From Virgibacillus oceani (GTDB lineage: Bacteria > Bacillota > Bacilli > Bacillales > Amphibacillaceae): a DNA stretch of 64,000 bases. The stretch is taken from the NCBI RefSeq assembly GCF_014638995.1, contig NZ_BMFR01000010.1, positions 1 to 64,000 of the forward strand. The letters are read 5' to 3'. A program made the translations under genes and the position numbers. Below are positions 7,888-15,861 of this stretch, piece by piece (the first letter of the stretch is position 1; the number at the start of each line of letters is the position of its first letter). Below the pieces are notes generated by a model. That model was given only the letters and a program-made list of their open reading frames with translations, was not told the DNA's origin and made no database searches.

Positions 7888-8772
7888 GTGCAATGGACAA
7901 TTAAGCAGGAACATGAGGGCATGCTGATACGTGACTATTTGCAGCAGGTACATGGTTTTTCCAGAAGGATTTTAAAGGCGGTGAAATTGGACGGGGGTGA
8001 AATTGCCGTTAACGGTGTACCACAGACAGTACGCTTTGTGTTAGCAGCTGATGATGTTCTCACGATTCAATTTCCGCCCGAAGATAAAGGAACGTTTATG
8101 GAACCAGAATCCATTCCGCTCTCCATCGTATACGAGGATGATGCTGTCATCGTCATTGATAAGCAAGCTGGTGCTGCGACGATCCCGTCCCGGCACCATG
8201 CAACTGGCACGATTGCGAACGGGCTGCTTGCTTATTATGCCAAACACAGTATTCCTTATACGATTCACATTGTGACCAGACTTGATCGCGACACGTCTGG
8301 TCTGTTATTGGTGGCAAAACACAGGTACAGCCACTCCATACTTGCTGCCTCCCAAAAGGCTGGGAAGGTGAAGCGTAAATACCGGGCAATCGTGGAAGGG
8401 CACCCCTTACAAAGAAATGGAACAATTGATGCTCCAATCGATCGGAAAGAAGGTTCGATCATTGAGCGTGCTGTGGTATCTTCTGGGAAGCGGGCGGTTA
8501 CGCATTATGAGGTGGTGGATGAATCTCCAAGTCACACAATGGTAAACGTTCAATTAGAAACAGGAAGGACCCACCAAATTCGTGTACATTTCGCACATCT
8601 CGGTCATCCGCTCGCAGGAGACGATTTATATGGTGGGAGTGTTACAAGGATAAGCAGGCAGGCTCTGCATTGCTGTGAACTCACCTTTATGCATCCTATT
8701 ACAAAGGAAATCGTGCATTTTCAGTCAGCGGTTCCGGATGATATGCGGTTTCTGTCACATTGGCAGCCATAA
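7888..8772 (+). CDS. yjbO: RluA-family pseudouridine synthase (YjbO)
   Basis: The 294-aa protein belongs to the RluA/RluD family, which isomerises uridines in rRNA or tRNA. The catalytic motif is TRLDRDTSGLLLVAKH, with the active Asp in RLD; later motifs GRTHQIRVHFAHLGHPLAGD and an N-terminal S4-like segment (RILKAVKLDGGEIAVNG) fit the family. The start is GTG 7888 with TAGGTG upstream. It follows nadK by 13 nt, ending six bases before the convergent prpE stop. The modified position in RNA is not predictable. Confidence 0.9.
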   Translation: MQWTIKQEHEGMLIRDYLQQVHGFSRRILKAVKLDGGEIAVNGVPQTVRFVLAADDVLTIQFPPEDKGTFMEPESIPLSIVYEDDAVIVIDKQAGAATIPSRHHATGTIANGLLAYYAKHSIPYTIHIVTRLDRDTSGLLLVAKHRYSHSILAASQKAGKVKRKYRAIVEGHPLQRNGTIDAPIDRKEGSIIERAVVSSGKRAVTHYEVVDESPSHTMVNVQLETGRTHQIRVHFAHLGHPLAGDDLYGGSVTRISRQALHCCELTFMHPITKEIVHFQSAVPDDMRFLSHWQP

Positions 8773-8778
8773 TACACT

Positions 8779-9519
8779 TTAGGCAAAATGGGTAAATTTT
8801 TCCCTGATAAAAGGCAGCTTCGATGGCACGGAAACGGTTTGTTCTTCAGGTAGGCGGAATGCGGTCAATGCCTTGCCAAAGACACAGCCTGTATCAATGT
8901 TAACGGTCTTGTTCACGATGCGCGGTTCAAGGACGGGTGTATGCCCGTAAACAATCCAGCGAGATCCGTGGTAATGTTTCGCCCAATCACCGCGGATAGG
9001 ACGGCCATCTTTATCGAATTTGCCTGAAACATCCCCATAAAGTACGAATGACTTTACTTTTTTATCCAATCGGCCAATCAGCGATTCTTTGATACCGGCA
9101 TGTGCGACAATCGCATTTACTTCAGGAATCTCTAAATAGAGCGGGGCAGCTTCATACAGTTTCATGAATTGGTGTCTAATCAATTCCTGCTCGGATGCGC
9201 CCAATGCCTTATATTCAGCAACCGTTGTCTCCAGTCCGTGTTTGTGCTGGACTTTGTTTCCTAAAAAATAACGATACAGCTTGTTGCAATGGTTTCCTGG
9301 AACATACCGTGCCTTGCCTTGTTCGAGAACCATTTCTGAAACAAGCTTGATGACGCCAACCGACTGTGGACCTCTATCCGTAATATCCCCAAGGAAAACA
9401 GGAAGTCTGCCATCTGGATGGATAAAGCTATTCTTTTCTTTTTGATAGCCTAGTTTGTAAAAGAGTTCGTGCAATTCCTCAAGACAACCGTGTATATCGC
9501 CGATCACGTCTATTTTCAT
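8779..9519 (-). CDS. prpE: PrpE, bis(5'-nucleosyl)-tetraphosphatase (symmetrical) type phosphoesterase
   Basis: At 246 aa this is a PPP-type metallophosphoesterase with motifs [23 protein letters not shown] and [10 protein letters not shown] that hold the two metals, plus the late [10 protein letters not shown] histidine. PrpE of Bacillus cleaves diadenosine tetraphosphate and acts as a protein phosphatase influencing spore germination. The open frame extends upstream to 9615, but the conserved start [11 protein letters not shown] is at ATG 9519, with AAGGTGTG about 9 nt upstream. It is convergent with yjbO, in conserved order. Confidence 0.9.
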   Translation of the reverse strand: MKIDVIGDIHGCLEELHELFYKLGYQKEKNSFIHPDGRLPVFLGDITDRGPQSVGVIKLVSEMVLEQGKARYVPGNHCNKLYRYFLGNKVQHKHGLETTVAEYKALGASEQELIRHQFMKLYEAAPLYLEIPEVNAIVAHAGIKESLIGRLDKKVKSFVLYGDVSGKFDKDGRPIRGDWAKHYHGSRWIVYGHTPVLEPRIVNKTVNIDTGCVFGKALTAFRLPEEQTVSVPSKLPFIREKFTHFA

Positions 9520-9588
9520 CGTAGGGTTCACACCTTGTTTTTGGATTATTTTTCCCTTGCCTAGTAAAATTATGATAGATGTAAGAAG

Positions 9589-9627
9589 AACTCCGTGACT
9601 GCAGAATGCGCACACGGAGTTTTTTTA
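9589..9627. terminator. Hairpin terminator between rodA-type gene and prpE
   Basis: A 9-bp stem (AACTCCGTG with CACGGAGTT) has a run of seven T on the plus strand and a weaker CTTCTTA run on the minus strand. It most likely ends the minus-strand upstream gene and also blocks plus-strand read-through. Confidence 0.6.
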
Positions 9628-9700
9628 AAATAAGTAAAGGAAGTATAAAATAACGGGCGCTTCTCGCTTTTGTTCAATGGGAGCCTGCCCCTAAAACTTT

Positions 9701-10876
9701 CTATTCAAACATATATTTTTTCGTCCGGGAATGAACATTTAACACAATTCCAATTGCAAGCAAATAGGTTAGTGTCGAGCTTCCCCCATAGCTTAAAAAT
9801 GGAAGCGGAAGTCCGGTGATTGGCAATAGCTGAATGGACATCCCGATGTTTTGGAAAATTTGATACGCGAACATCCCAATTAACCCCGTAACAAGATAAC
9901 TGCCATATTTATCATTACTTAATAATGCGATATGGATTAAACGATAGATTAATAAGAAAAACAATGTTACAACGAAACTTGCTCCGATGAAACCAAATTG
10001 CTCTGATATTGCTGTGAAAATCATGTCGGTGTGACGTTCTGGTATATAAACTTGCATGTCACCGATACCTTTTCCGAACAATTGCCCCGATCCAATTGCA
10101 AGCATCGCACGTATCAGCTGGAAGCCGGCGTCAGAATTCTGTTCGGGATTTAACCAGCCATAGAAACGACTGGATACGTGTTGAAAGACGGACTCCTCAA
10201 GAAAGTCTGCAATCGGTCCGGGAAACAGATACCACAATGCAATTAATCCTCCAACAAAGAGAAGACCAATGAGCAATCCGGAAAAAATAATGCGCCATTT
10301 AATCCCTGAAACAAGAATTAAGCTTCCCGTAATTGCTGCAATAACTAAAAACCCACCTAAATCTGGCTGTACAGCAATTAATCCCATTGGAGGCAAAGAA
10401 ACGGCTGCTATTTTTAGCAATAGCATTAAATCACTTTTGATTGTACGCATGTTATATTTTTCATTATGCATGACCAAAATATGGGCAATTGTCAAAACAA
10501 GTATAACCTTCATGAATTCTGCTGGTTGAATTGTTCCAAGACCGGGAAATTTAAACCAGCTGACTGCACCGTTTGATTCATGGACAATTGCTGCCGGAAA
10601 ACGAAAATAAAGCATGAGCAGTGACGTAATTCCTATTCCATATAAAATCCAGGTGATCTGACGGAATCGATCGTAATCAATCAGCATGGTCACTAAAATG
10701 ATAATGGCCCCGCCAATGTACCATAATGTTTGTTTTAATAAAAAATGTGAACCATCATATTTTGGAGGTAGAGTGGGTTCAATTGTATGCAGTGCAAATA
10801 AACTAACGCACCCCAACAGGAGTACGATAGAAATTAATGTATAATCTAAATTCCATTTATTTGTTTGATTGCTCAT
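9701..10876 (-). CDS. rodA: RodA/FtsW/SpoVE family peptidoglycan polymerase (RodA-like)
   Basis: The 391-aa protein has about ten membrane helices and the SEDS-family signature: IPERHTDMIFTAISEQ in the long loop and LPLPFLSYGGSS near the C-terminus. SEDS proteins polymerise lipid II glycans; RodA works in cell elongation, FtsW in division and SpoVE in spore cortex. The lack of a long C-terminal tail and the overall size point to the RodA branch, but RodA versus a paralogue cannot be settled by eye. It is a separate transcript divergent from mgtE. Confidence 0.85.
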   Translation of the reverse strand: MSNQTNKWNLDYTLISIVLLLGCVSLFALHTIEPTLPPKYDGSHFLLKQTLWYIGGAIIILVTMLIDYDRFRQITWILYGIGITSLLMLYFRFPAAIVHESNGAVSWFKFPGLGTIQPAEFMKVILVLTIAHILVMHNEKYNMRTIKSDLMLLLKIAAVSLPPMGLIAVQPDLGGFLVIAAITGSLILVSGIKWRIIFSGLLIGLLFVGGLIALWYLFPGPIADFLEESVFQHVSSRFYGWLNPEQNSDAGFQLIRAMLAIGSGQLFGKGIGDMQVYIPERHTDMIFTAISEQFGFIGASFVVTLFFLLIYRLIHIALLSNDKYGSYLVTGLIGMFAYQIFQNIGMSIQLLPITGLPLPFLSYGGSSTLTYLLAIGIVLNVHSRTKKYMFE

Positions 10877-11090
10877 AAAATTTCCTTGCTTTCTGTATAA
10901 TCTAGTTTGCTAAAAGAAAAAAACTCTAATCTCAAGTTTACACGAAATACGATATTTTTTTAAGTGTTCATTGCGTTATTTTTAAATTTTGTTTTCAGCA
11001 GGGTTTCAACGCTTTTGAAAAAAGGAAAATAGAAGCTGTTAGTGCACATAGGATTTTATGATAAACTGTTGTACGAGAGGAAGTGTGCAT

Positions 11091-12449
11091 ATGGAAAATA
11101 CGAATGAACAAATTGAACATTTAGTTGTAATCAAAACAGCCTTGCTAAACGAAAACATCGATGAATTTCGCACCGAATTTTTGAGTTTGCATCCATATGA
11201 TCAAGCACAGTTCTTTATGGAACAATCACAGGAATTACGCTTACAGATATATGCATTTCTATCACCTGAAGAAACTGCGGAAATTATGGAAAACATTGAA
11301 TTGGAAGATACAGAACCTTTTTTCTCGGAAATGGATCCACGGTTCGCTGCGATGGTTTTTGCGGAGATGGCAACGGATGATGCGGTAGATATTTTAAATG
11401 AGTTAGAGAAGGATAAGGTCGCAAGCTTTTTGACCATTATGAACAACGAAGCGGCTGATGAGATCAAGCAATTATTGCATTATGAGGAGAAAACTGCCGG
11501 AAGTATCATGACCACTGAGTTTGTCGCATTGTACAAAACATTTACAGTTAAACAAGCGATGCAGCATTTGAAAACAGAGGCACCAGACGCGGAGACAATT
11601 TATTATTTGTATGTAATCGACGAAGATAAGCGACTTGTAGGGGTGCTTTCGTTGCGGGATTTAATTATTGCCGCTGAACATACACTGATCGAAGAAGTGA
11701 TGGGTGAGAAAATTGTTTCCGTATCGGTGGCACTGGACCAGGAAGAGGTTGCCCAAATGATGCGAGACTACGATTTCTTAGCAGTGCCGGTTGTTGATTT
11801 CCAGGATCATTTGCTGGGGATTATTACAGTCGATGATATTTTAGATGTTATGGAAGAAGAAGCGGATGACGATTACTCCAAATTCGCGGCGGTGTCTGAT
11901 GTTGGCAGACCTGATGAAAATGCCTTTATTTCGGCAAAAAAACGGCTGCCATGGTTAATTATTTTATTATTTTTAGGCATGTTAACGGCAAGTCTGATAG
12001 GCAGATTTGAAAAAACACTTGATCAGGTTGCGGTATTGGCAATATTTATTCCATTGATTGCCGGGATGGCTGGCAATACAGGAACACAGGCTTTAGCGGT
12101 TGCTGTTCGCGGTCTGGCAACAGGGGATTACGGAAAACAAGGGAAGGCAAAACTCATTTTGCGTGAAGCGGGTACAGGACTCATAACCGGGACCGTGTGC
12201 GGGATTGTCATTACAGTCGTGATTTATTTATGGAAAGGCGAGATTTTCTTAGGGTTATTAGTCGGGCTCTCGATTATGGCTACACTAATCGTTGCAACCC
12301 TGGCAGGATCACTCGTGCCTATCATCATGGACCGGTTAAAAATTGATCCAGCTGTCGCATCCGGACCATTTATTACGACAATTAACGATATTATTTCTAT
12401 TTTAATTTATTTTGGCATGGCAACAGCGTTTATGAATTTGCTGATATGA
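11091..12449 (+). CDS. mgtE: MgtE magnesium transporter
   Basis: The 452-aa protein has the complete MgtE plan: an acidic helical N domain (about 1-125), two CBS domains (about 125-245, with GSIMTTEFVAL and VVDFQDHLLGIITVDDILD), a plug helix, and five membrane helices from about 275, including GMAGNTGTQALAVAVRG and TTINDIISILIYF. It is a Mg2+-gated channel in the cell membrane. ATG 11058 is possible, but GAGAGGAAG lies 7 nt before ATG 11091. I looked for an M-box-like leader in the 214-nt upstream gap and could not recognise one. A terminator follows immediately. Confidence 0.92.
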   Translation: MENTNEQIEHLVVIKTALLNENIDEFRTEFLSLHPYDQAQFFMEQSQELRLQIYAFLSPEETAEIMENIELEDTEPFFSEMDPRFAAMVFAEMATDDAVDILNELEKDKVASFLTIMNNEAADEIKQLLHYEEKTAGSIMTTEFVALYKTFTVKQAMQHLKTEAPDAETIYYLYVIDEDKRLVGVLSLRDLIIAAEHTLIEEVMGEKIVSVSVALDQEEVAQMMRDYDFLAVPVVDFQDHLLGIITVDDILDVMEEEADDDYSKFAAVSDVGRPDENAFISAKKRLPWLIILLFLGMLTASLIGRFEKTLDQVAVLAIFIPLIAGMAGNTGTQALAVAVRGLATGDYGKQGKAKLILREAGTGLITGTVCGIVITVVIYLWKGEIFLGLLVGLSIMATLIVATLAGSLVPIIMDRLKIDPAVASGPFITTINDIISILIYFGMATAFMNLLI

Positions 12450-12454
12450 ATTGG

Positions 12455-12485
12455 AGAGCAGCTCTTTGTGGAGGTGCTCTTTTTT
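12455..12485 (+). terminator. Terminator of mgtE
   Basis: A 10-bp stem with one mismatch (AGAGCAGCTC with GAGGTGCTCT) and six T begins 6 nt after the mgtE stop. The second minisatellite starts about 30 nt later. Confidence 0.85.
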
Positions 12486-12512
12486 GTTGATATGGGGGAT
12501 TGGCTGGCAGGG

Positions 12513-13580
12513 GGAATCAACCCGAAGTGAAGTAGCATCAACACCAGCCGTAGAACATCAACCGGGGCGGAGGGAGCATCAACCGGTGTCGTGGAACATC
12601 AACCCGAAAGCCGGAACATCAACCTGAAGCTGCGGGACATCAACCCGAAAACCGGAACATCAACCCCAGAGCCGGAACATCAACCCCAGAGCCGGAACAT
12701 CAACCCCAGAGCCAGCACATCAACCCGAAAGCCGGCACATCAACCCGAAAGCCAGCACATCAACCCAAAGCTGCGGGACATCAACCCCAGAGCTAGGACA
12801 TCAACCCGAAGCCGTGGAACATCAACCCGAAGTCGTGGAACATCAACCCGAAAGCCAGCACATCAACCCGAAGCCGCGGGACATCAACCCCAGAGCTAAG
12901 ACATCAACCCGAAGTCGCGGAACATCAACCCGAAAGCCAGCACATCAACCCGAAGTCGCGGAACATCAACCCGAAAGCCAGCACATCAACCCGAAGTCGC
13001 GGAACATCAACCCCAGAGCCAGCACATCAACCCGAAGTCGTGGAACATCAAACCAAGAGCCAGCACATCAACCCGAAAGCCGGAACATCAACCCGAAGTC
13101 GTGGAACATCAACCCCAGAGCCAGCACATCAACCCGAAGTTGTGGAACATCAACCCGAATCCGCGGAACATCAACCCCAGAGCAAGCAAATCAACCCGAA
13201 GCCGCGGGACATCAACCCCAGAGCCAGCACATCAACCCGAAGCCGCGGGACATCAACCCGAAAGCCGGAACATCAACCCGAAAGCCGGAACATCAACCCG
13301 AAGCCGCGGAACATCAACCCGAAAGCCAGCACATCAACCCGAAGTCGCGGGACATCAACCCGAAAGCCGGAACATCAACCCGAAAGCCGGAACATCAACC
13401 CGAAAGCCAGCACATCAACCCGAAGCCGCGGAACATCAACCCGAAGCCGCGGGACATCAACCCGAAAGCCGGAACATCAACCCGAAGCCGCGGAACATCA
13501 ACCCGAAAGCCAGCACATCAACCCGAAGCCGCGGGACATCAACCCCAGAGCCAGCACATCAACCCGTGCACCGGAAATAT
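12513..13580. repeat. Large minisatellite, about 52 units of 20-21 bp
   Basis: Each unit is a constant ACATCAACCC followed by one of a few alternative 10-11-mers: GAAGCCGCGG, GAAGTCGCGG, GAAGTCGTGG, GAAAGCCGGA, GAAAGCCAGC or CAGAGCCAGC. Degenerate units lie at the left edge (12513-12600). Successive units combine the alternatives without a simple higher-order period. Overlapping long reading frames in all three forward phases (for example 12814-13698) are by-products of the stop-free repeat. It fills the gap between the mgtE terminator and the cotO promoter, and is much richer in G+C than its surroundings. Confidence 0.95.
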
Positions 13581-13637
13581 TCGCCTAAAGTTAGTTAGCA
13601 CAACAAACCAGCTCTACACAACCCATCAAACCAAAAC

Positions 13638-13665
13638 ACATTTCCCAATCTGGGTTCATATAATG
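13638..13665 (+). promoter_or_regulatory. Candidate sigma-K promoter of cotO
   Basis: AC, 17 nt, CATATAATG fits AC-N16/17-CATAnnnTR. It lies 36 nt before the cotO ATG and about 60 bp after the minisatellite ends. Confidence 0.6.
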
Positions 13666-13701
13666 GTTTTGATGAAATGTTTAAAAAGGAGAGGTTAAGC
13701 G

Positions 13702-14133
13702 ATGGCTGAAAAGAAATTGGCTAGATCCCCATTGTTGTATATTCACCAACCAACTGTTGATATACCAGAGGCAAACATGCAGTATGACTACATGACACCG
13801 AGGTCTGCTTCAGCGGATACGGATACGGAAGTTAATGAAATTCAGATAGAAAATGAACTGCTGGATGAGGCAGAAGACAGTGACGATGAGGAAGATAAGA
13901 AAGCGTCAAAACGCGCTAGATTCAAGGAAATGACGATTGCTGAGAAAATTGATTATTTTATCAACATGCCGAGCAGTTTGCCGAAAATGAAATGTGAAGT
14001 GAAAACGGATGAAAGGTCTTATCGCGGCATTATTATTGAGAAAAAAGAGGAAGACATTTTCATGCTGTCAGGCAGGCGCCGTGTGAAAATTGCTGTTGAG
14101 GAAATCGAGGCGATTCGCTTATTGGGATTCTAA
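13702..14133 (+). CDS. cotO: Spore coat protein CotO
   Basis: The 143-aa protein shows the CotO (YjbX) features: N-terminal LARSPLLYIHQP, an acidic middle rich in E and D, and a conserved C-terminal block (TIAEKIDYFINMP, then CEVKTDERSYRGIII and the closing EEIEAIRLLGF). CotO is a coat morphogenetic protein needed for outer coat or encasement in Bacillus. The RBS AAAAGGAGAGG precedes the ATG and a candidate sigma-K promoter lies upstream. Convergent with the cotY/cotZ gene, sharing a terminator; cotO next to cotZ is conserved in B. subtilis. Confidence 0.92.
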   Translation: MAEKKLARSPLLYIHQPTVDIPEANMQYDYMTPRSASADTDTEVNEIQIENELLDEAEDSDDEEDKKASKRARFKEMTIAEKIDYFINMPSSLPKMKCEVKTDERSYRGIIIEKKEEDIFMLSGRRRVKIAVEEIEAIRLLGF

Positions 14134-14148
14134 CAACAAAATAAAAAA

Positions 14149-14189
14149 ACATTGAAAAAGAGGACATTTGCCCTCTTTTTTTCAATGTT
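14149..14189. terminator. Bidirectional terminator between cotO and cotZ-type gene
   Basis: The long stem AACATTGAAAAAGAGG with CCTCTTTTTTTCAATGTT (7-nt loop) has A-rich and T-rich flanks on both sides, so it can stop both converging transcripts. Confidence 0.85.
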
Positions 14190-14196
14190 CTGGGTG

Positions 14197-14736
14197 TTAT
14201 TGTGCTTGGATTGCTGGTAAGCATGTTACGTGACAGAAGCAGTCTAGATCAACACTGATGCAGATTCCAGTAGTACGTAATTGGCAAGTTTTTTGTTTAG
14301 TTGGATCTTCTGGATTCTTATCCTTGTCATCGCCATCCCTTAGAAGTTCAAGTACTGCGCAGCAATCGTTGTCTACGCGTTTTACACGGAAGAAGAAGCT
14401 TCCTACAACTGCACCAAAGTCGCAGCGTTCGCGGTCACGATCGCCGCCCCTGTCGCCACCTCTGTCTCCTCCGTGGCCCTGACCATGACCATGTTGGTTT
14501 CTTGGATCTTCAAAGGCTCCGAATCCTTCAAAAGGTTTGCATCCATCTTTACAGTATAATAGAACTGGCACCGTGTCTAATCGATTGCCGTTGTCTCTGT
14601 CACCAAGTAAATCATTAATGGATCTCTCACAACTTGTGTCACAGCAATTTTCAACAACATCACTTTGTACGTCTGCTATTTCTTTAAGAATATCGCATAC
14701 ACAGTTACCCGTATCGAAGTTTTTTCCACAACCCAT
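14197..14736 (-). CDS. cotZ: CotY/CotZ family spore coat (crust) protein
   Basis: This 179-aa protein is cysteine-rich: CGKNFDTGNCVCDIL at the N-terminus, CCDTSCERSI, then CQLRTTGICISVDLDCFC and HVTCLPAI near the C-terminus. That is the CotY/CotZ pattern of a self-assembling, disulfide-linked spore crust or exosporium base-layer protein. It is longer than the usual 150-160 aa because of a Gly/His/Arg/Asp insertion around residues 80-100. A good sigma-K promoter lies upstream. I cannot decide between CotY and CotZ; the position next to cotO favours CotZ. Confidence 0.88.
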   Translation of the reverse strand: MGCGKNFDTGNCVCDILKEIADVQSDVVENCCDTSCERSINDLLGDRDNGNRLDTVPVLLYCKDGCKPFEGFGAFEDPRNQHGHGQGHGGDRGGDRGGDRDRERCDFGAVVGSFFFRVKRVDNDCCAVLELLRDGDDKDKNPEDPTKQKTCQLRTTGICISVDLDCFCHVTCLPAIQAQ

Positions 14737-14780
14737 GAATTATTACTCCTTCCCAAAAATTATTGACCTATTGTCTCTAA

Positions 14781-14817
14781 TAGAATATGTGTCTTTGTCT
14801 AGTTGGTGTGGGCATTT
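14781..14817 (-). promoter_or_regulatory. Candidate sigma-K promoter of the cotZ-type gene
   Basis: On the minus strand AC, 16 nt, CATATTCTA matches sigma-K AC-N16-CATAnnnTA exactly, about 45 nt before the start codon. Confidence 0.7.
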
Positions 14818-14870
14818 ATCAGAAATAAGTTGAGTTATTAAAAATACACTGGATAGGGGCATCCGTCTAT

Positions 14871-14898
14871 ACCCATGGGGAGGAGTCTACATAGACTA
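14871..14898 (+). promoter_or_regulatory. Candidate sigma-K promoter of the His/Asp-rich gene
   Basis: AC, 17 nt, CATAGACTA matches the sigma-K form exactly, 36 nt before the ATG at 14935. It is divergent from the cotZ-type promoter. Confidence 0.7.
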
Positions 14899-14934
14899 AT
14901 AGCGACCAAGTTCTAAAGAGGGAGTGAAACAGGG

Positions 14935-15198
14935 ATGTCCGAGGATAGGAGAAAGGTAATTCATGTAAGGGATTTAGTCATAAAAGCTGACAATGTTTTC
15001 ATACAGCCAAGACGTTCGCATCGTGACCCGTTTTTCGGTGGCAGACGGGATGAACGAGAAGAGCACGATGAACGAGGTGAACAGGAACATCACGATCATA
15101 TGGAAGATGATTATGAATCACCAGACCGGGACCATCATCACGACCGAGACCACGATGATGACGACAGGGGTGAAAGAAGGCCATTTTCGTGGATCTAA
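14935..15198 (+). CDS. His/Asp/Arg-rich protein, probable spore coat or crust component
   Basis: The 87-aa protein has a short hydrophobic N-terminal motif (KVIHVRDLVIKADNVFI) followed by a strongly charged tail of alternating H, D, R and E from about residue 35, ending PFSWI. The tail could bind metal or form salt bridges in the coat. It is divergent from the cotZ-type gene and has a matching sigma-K promoter, so expression in the mother cell late in sporulation is likely. In B. subtilis this position holds crust genes such as cotY, cotX, cotW and cotV, but no specific family was recognised. Confidence 0.7.
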   Translation: MSEDRRKVIHVRDLVIKADNVFIQPRRSHRDPFFGGRRDEREEHDERGEQEHHDHMEDDYESPDRDHHHDRDHDDDDRGERRPFSWI

Positions 15199-15213
15199 TT
15201 TTACATGATAATC

Positions 15214-15240
15214 AGGCAGCTAATTACTAGCTGCCTTTTC
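15214..15240 (+). terminator. Terminator after the His/Asp-rich gene
   Basis: A perfect 9-bp stem (AGGCAGCTA with TAGCTGCCT, 5-nt loop) is followed by TTTTC. The short T-run suggests partial termination, with some read-through into the next gene 23 nt away. Confidence 0.7.
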
Positions 15241-15262
15241 TAATAAAAGGAGTTTTTACAAA

Positions 15263-15469
15263 ATGAAAAGGAAACCAGACATACCATGGTTAAAGCATTT
15301 AAGGGATATTGAAAAGCATTTGGAGATAAATGAGAAATGGTTTCAATATCCGGAGAAAAAAATGCACAAAGTCGAGAATGACATGACGAAATGGAACACG
15401 GACTTTCTTAAGGGGATCGACCAAATTGAAAAGGCAATCAAGGAATTGGAAAAAAAGATGGAAGAATAA
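15263..15469 (+). CDS. Small charged helical protein, 68 aa
   Basis: The protein is strongly charged (K, E, D) and predicted mostly helical; its second half (FLKGIDQIEKAIKEL and on) has heptad-like spacing of I and L that could form a short coiled coil. It starts at ATG 15263 after AAAAGGAG. Its place directly after the probable coat gene and partial terminator suggests co-expression during sporulation, but no family was recognised. Confidence 0.6.
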   Translation: MKRKPDIPWLKHLRDIEKHLEINEKWFQYPEKKMHKVENDMTKWNTDFLKGIDQIEKAIKELEKKMEE

Positions 15470-15566
15470 GCATATCCATAGAGAAAAGAGGGTATTGCTA
15501 ACGAAAAGGACACAAACCTTTTAACCTTTACGAATAAATATAGTATATAAAAGGAGGCGGTTATTC

Positions 15567-15836
15567 ATGGGATATGTTTTGCCAATTCAGCCTTACCAAT
15601 ACAATGATTATCAGAATCGGGTAATGAAGGATAAACAGGACCCATTTTACATTGAAAAACCGTATAAAATTATTTTTGATGCCAAACATCGAGATATTCT
15701 CCAAAGCAATAGTGAACAGGAAATTGCCCAACCTAGTGATAAGCCTCAACAGGTATTTCAACCCAAAAAATCCCAAGTCGATAAAATTTATGCCACGATA
15801 ACTGGCAAGGGAAGGCATTTTAGTGAAAGTATTTAG
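15567..15836 (+). CDS. Hypothetical protein, 89 aa
   Basis: A very good ribosome site (AAAAGGAGGCGG) precedes ATG 15567. The N-terminus is Tyr/Gln/Asn-rich (MGYVLPIQPYQYNDYQNR), the middle is charged, and the C-terminus ends in KIYATITGKGRHFSESI. There is no signal peptide or membrane helix. It ends 26 nt before the metallo-hydrolase gene and may be co-transcribed with it. The setting beside coat genes hints at sporulation, but no family was recognised. Confidence 0.65.
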   Translation: MGYVLPIQPYQYNDYQNRVMKDKQDPFYIEKPYKIIFDAKHRDILQSNSEQEIAQPSDKPQQVFQPKKSQVDKIYATITGKGRHFSESI

Positions 15837-15861
15837 AAATGGACTAAGGGAGTAGAATGAT

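Noticed and set aside
7263..8462. Antisense and alternative frames in nadK and yjbO
   Set aside because: Shadow frames without ribosome sites; the plus-strand genes have full family motifs.
9589..9627. Hairpin as an operator or riboswitch
   Set aside because: It has a simple terminator form with a T-run and no conserved metabolite-binding core.
11091..11388. M-box type magnesium riboswitch before mgtE
   Set aside because: I looked for a leader fold in the 214-nt gap but could not see the conserved M-box core; no claim is made.
12513..13580. Possible CRISPR array (repeat plus spacer of about 10 bp)
   Set aside because: Both halves are far too short, the variable parts come from a handful of recurring variants, and no cas gene is present.
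12591..13698. Repeat proteins rich in H, Q, P, E, S, T and N in three forward frames
   Set aside because: Same effect in the second array; the frames end at random beyond the repeat and run over the cotO promoter.
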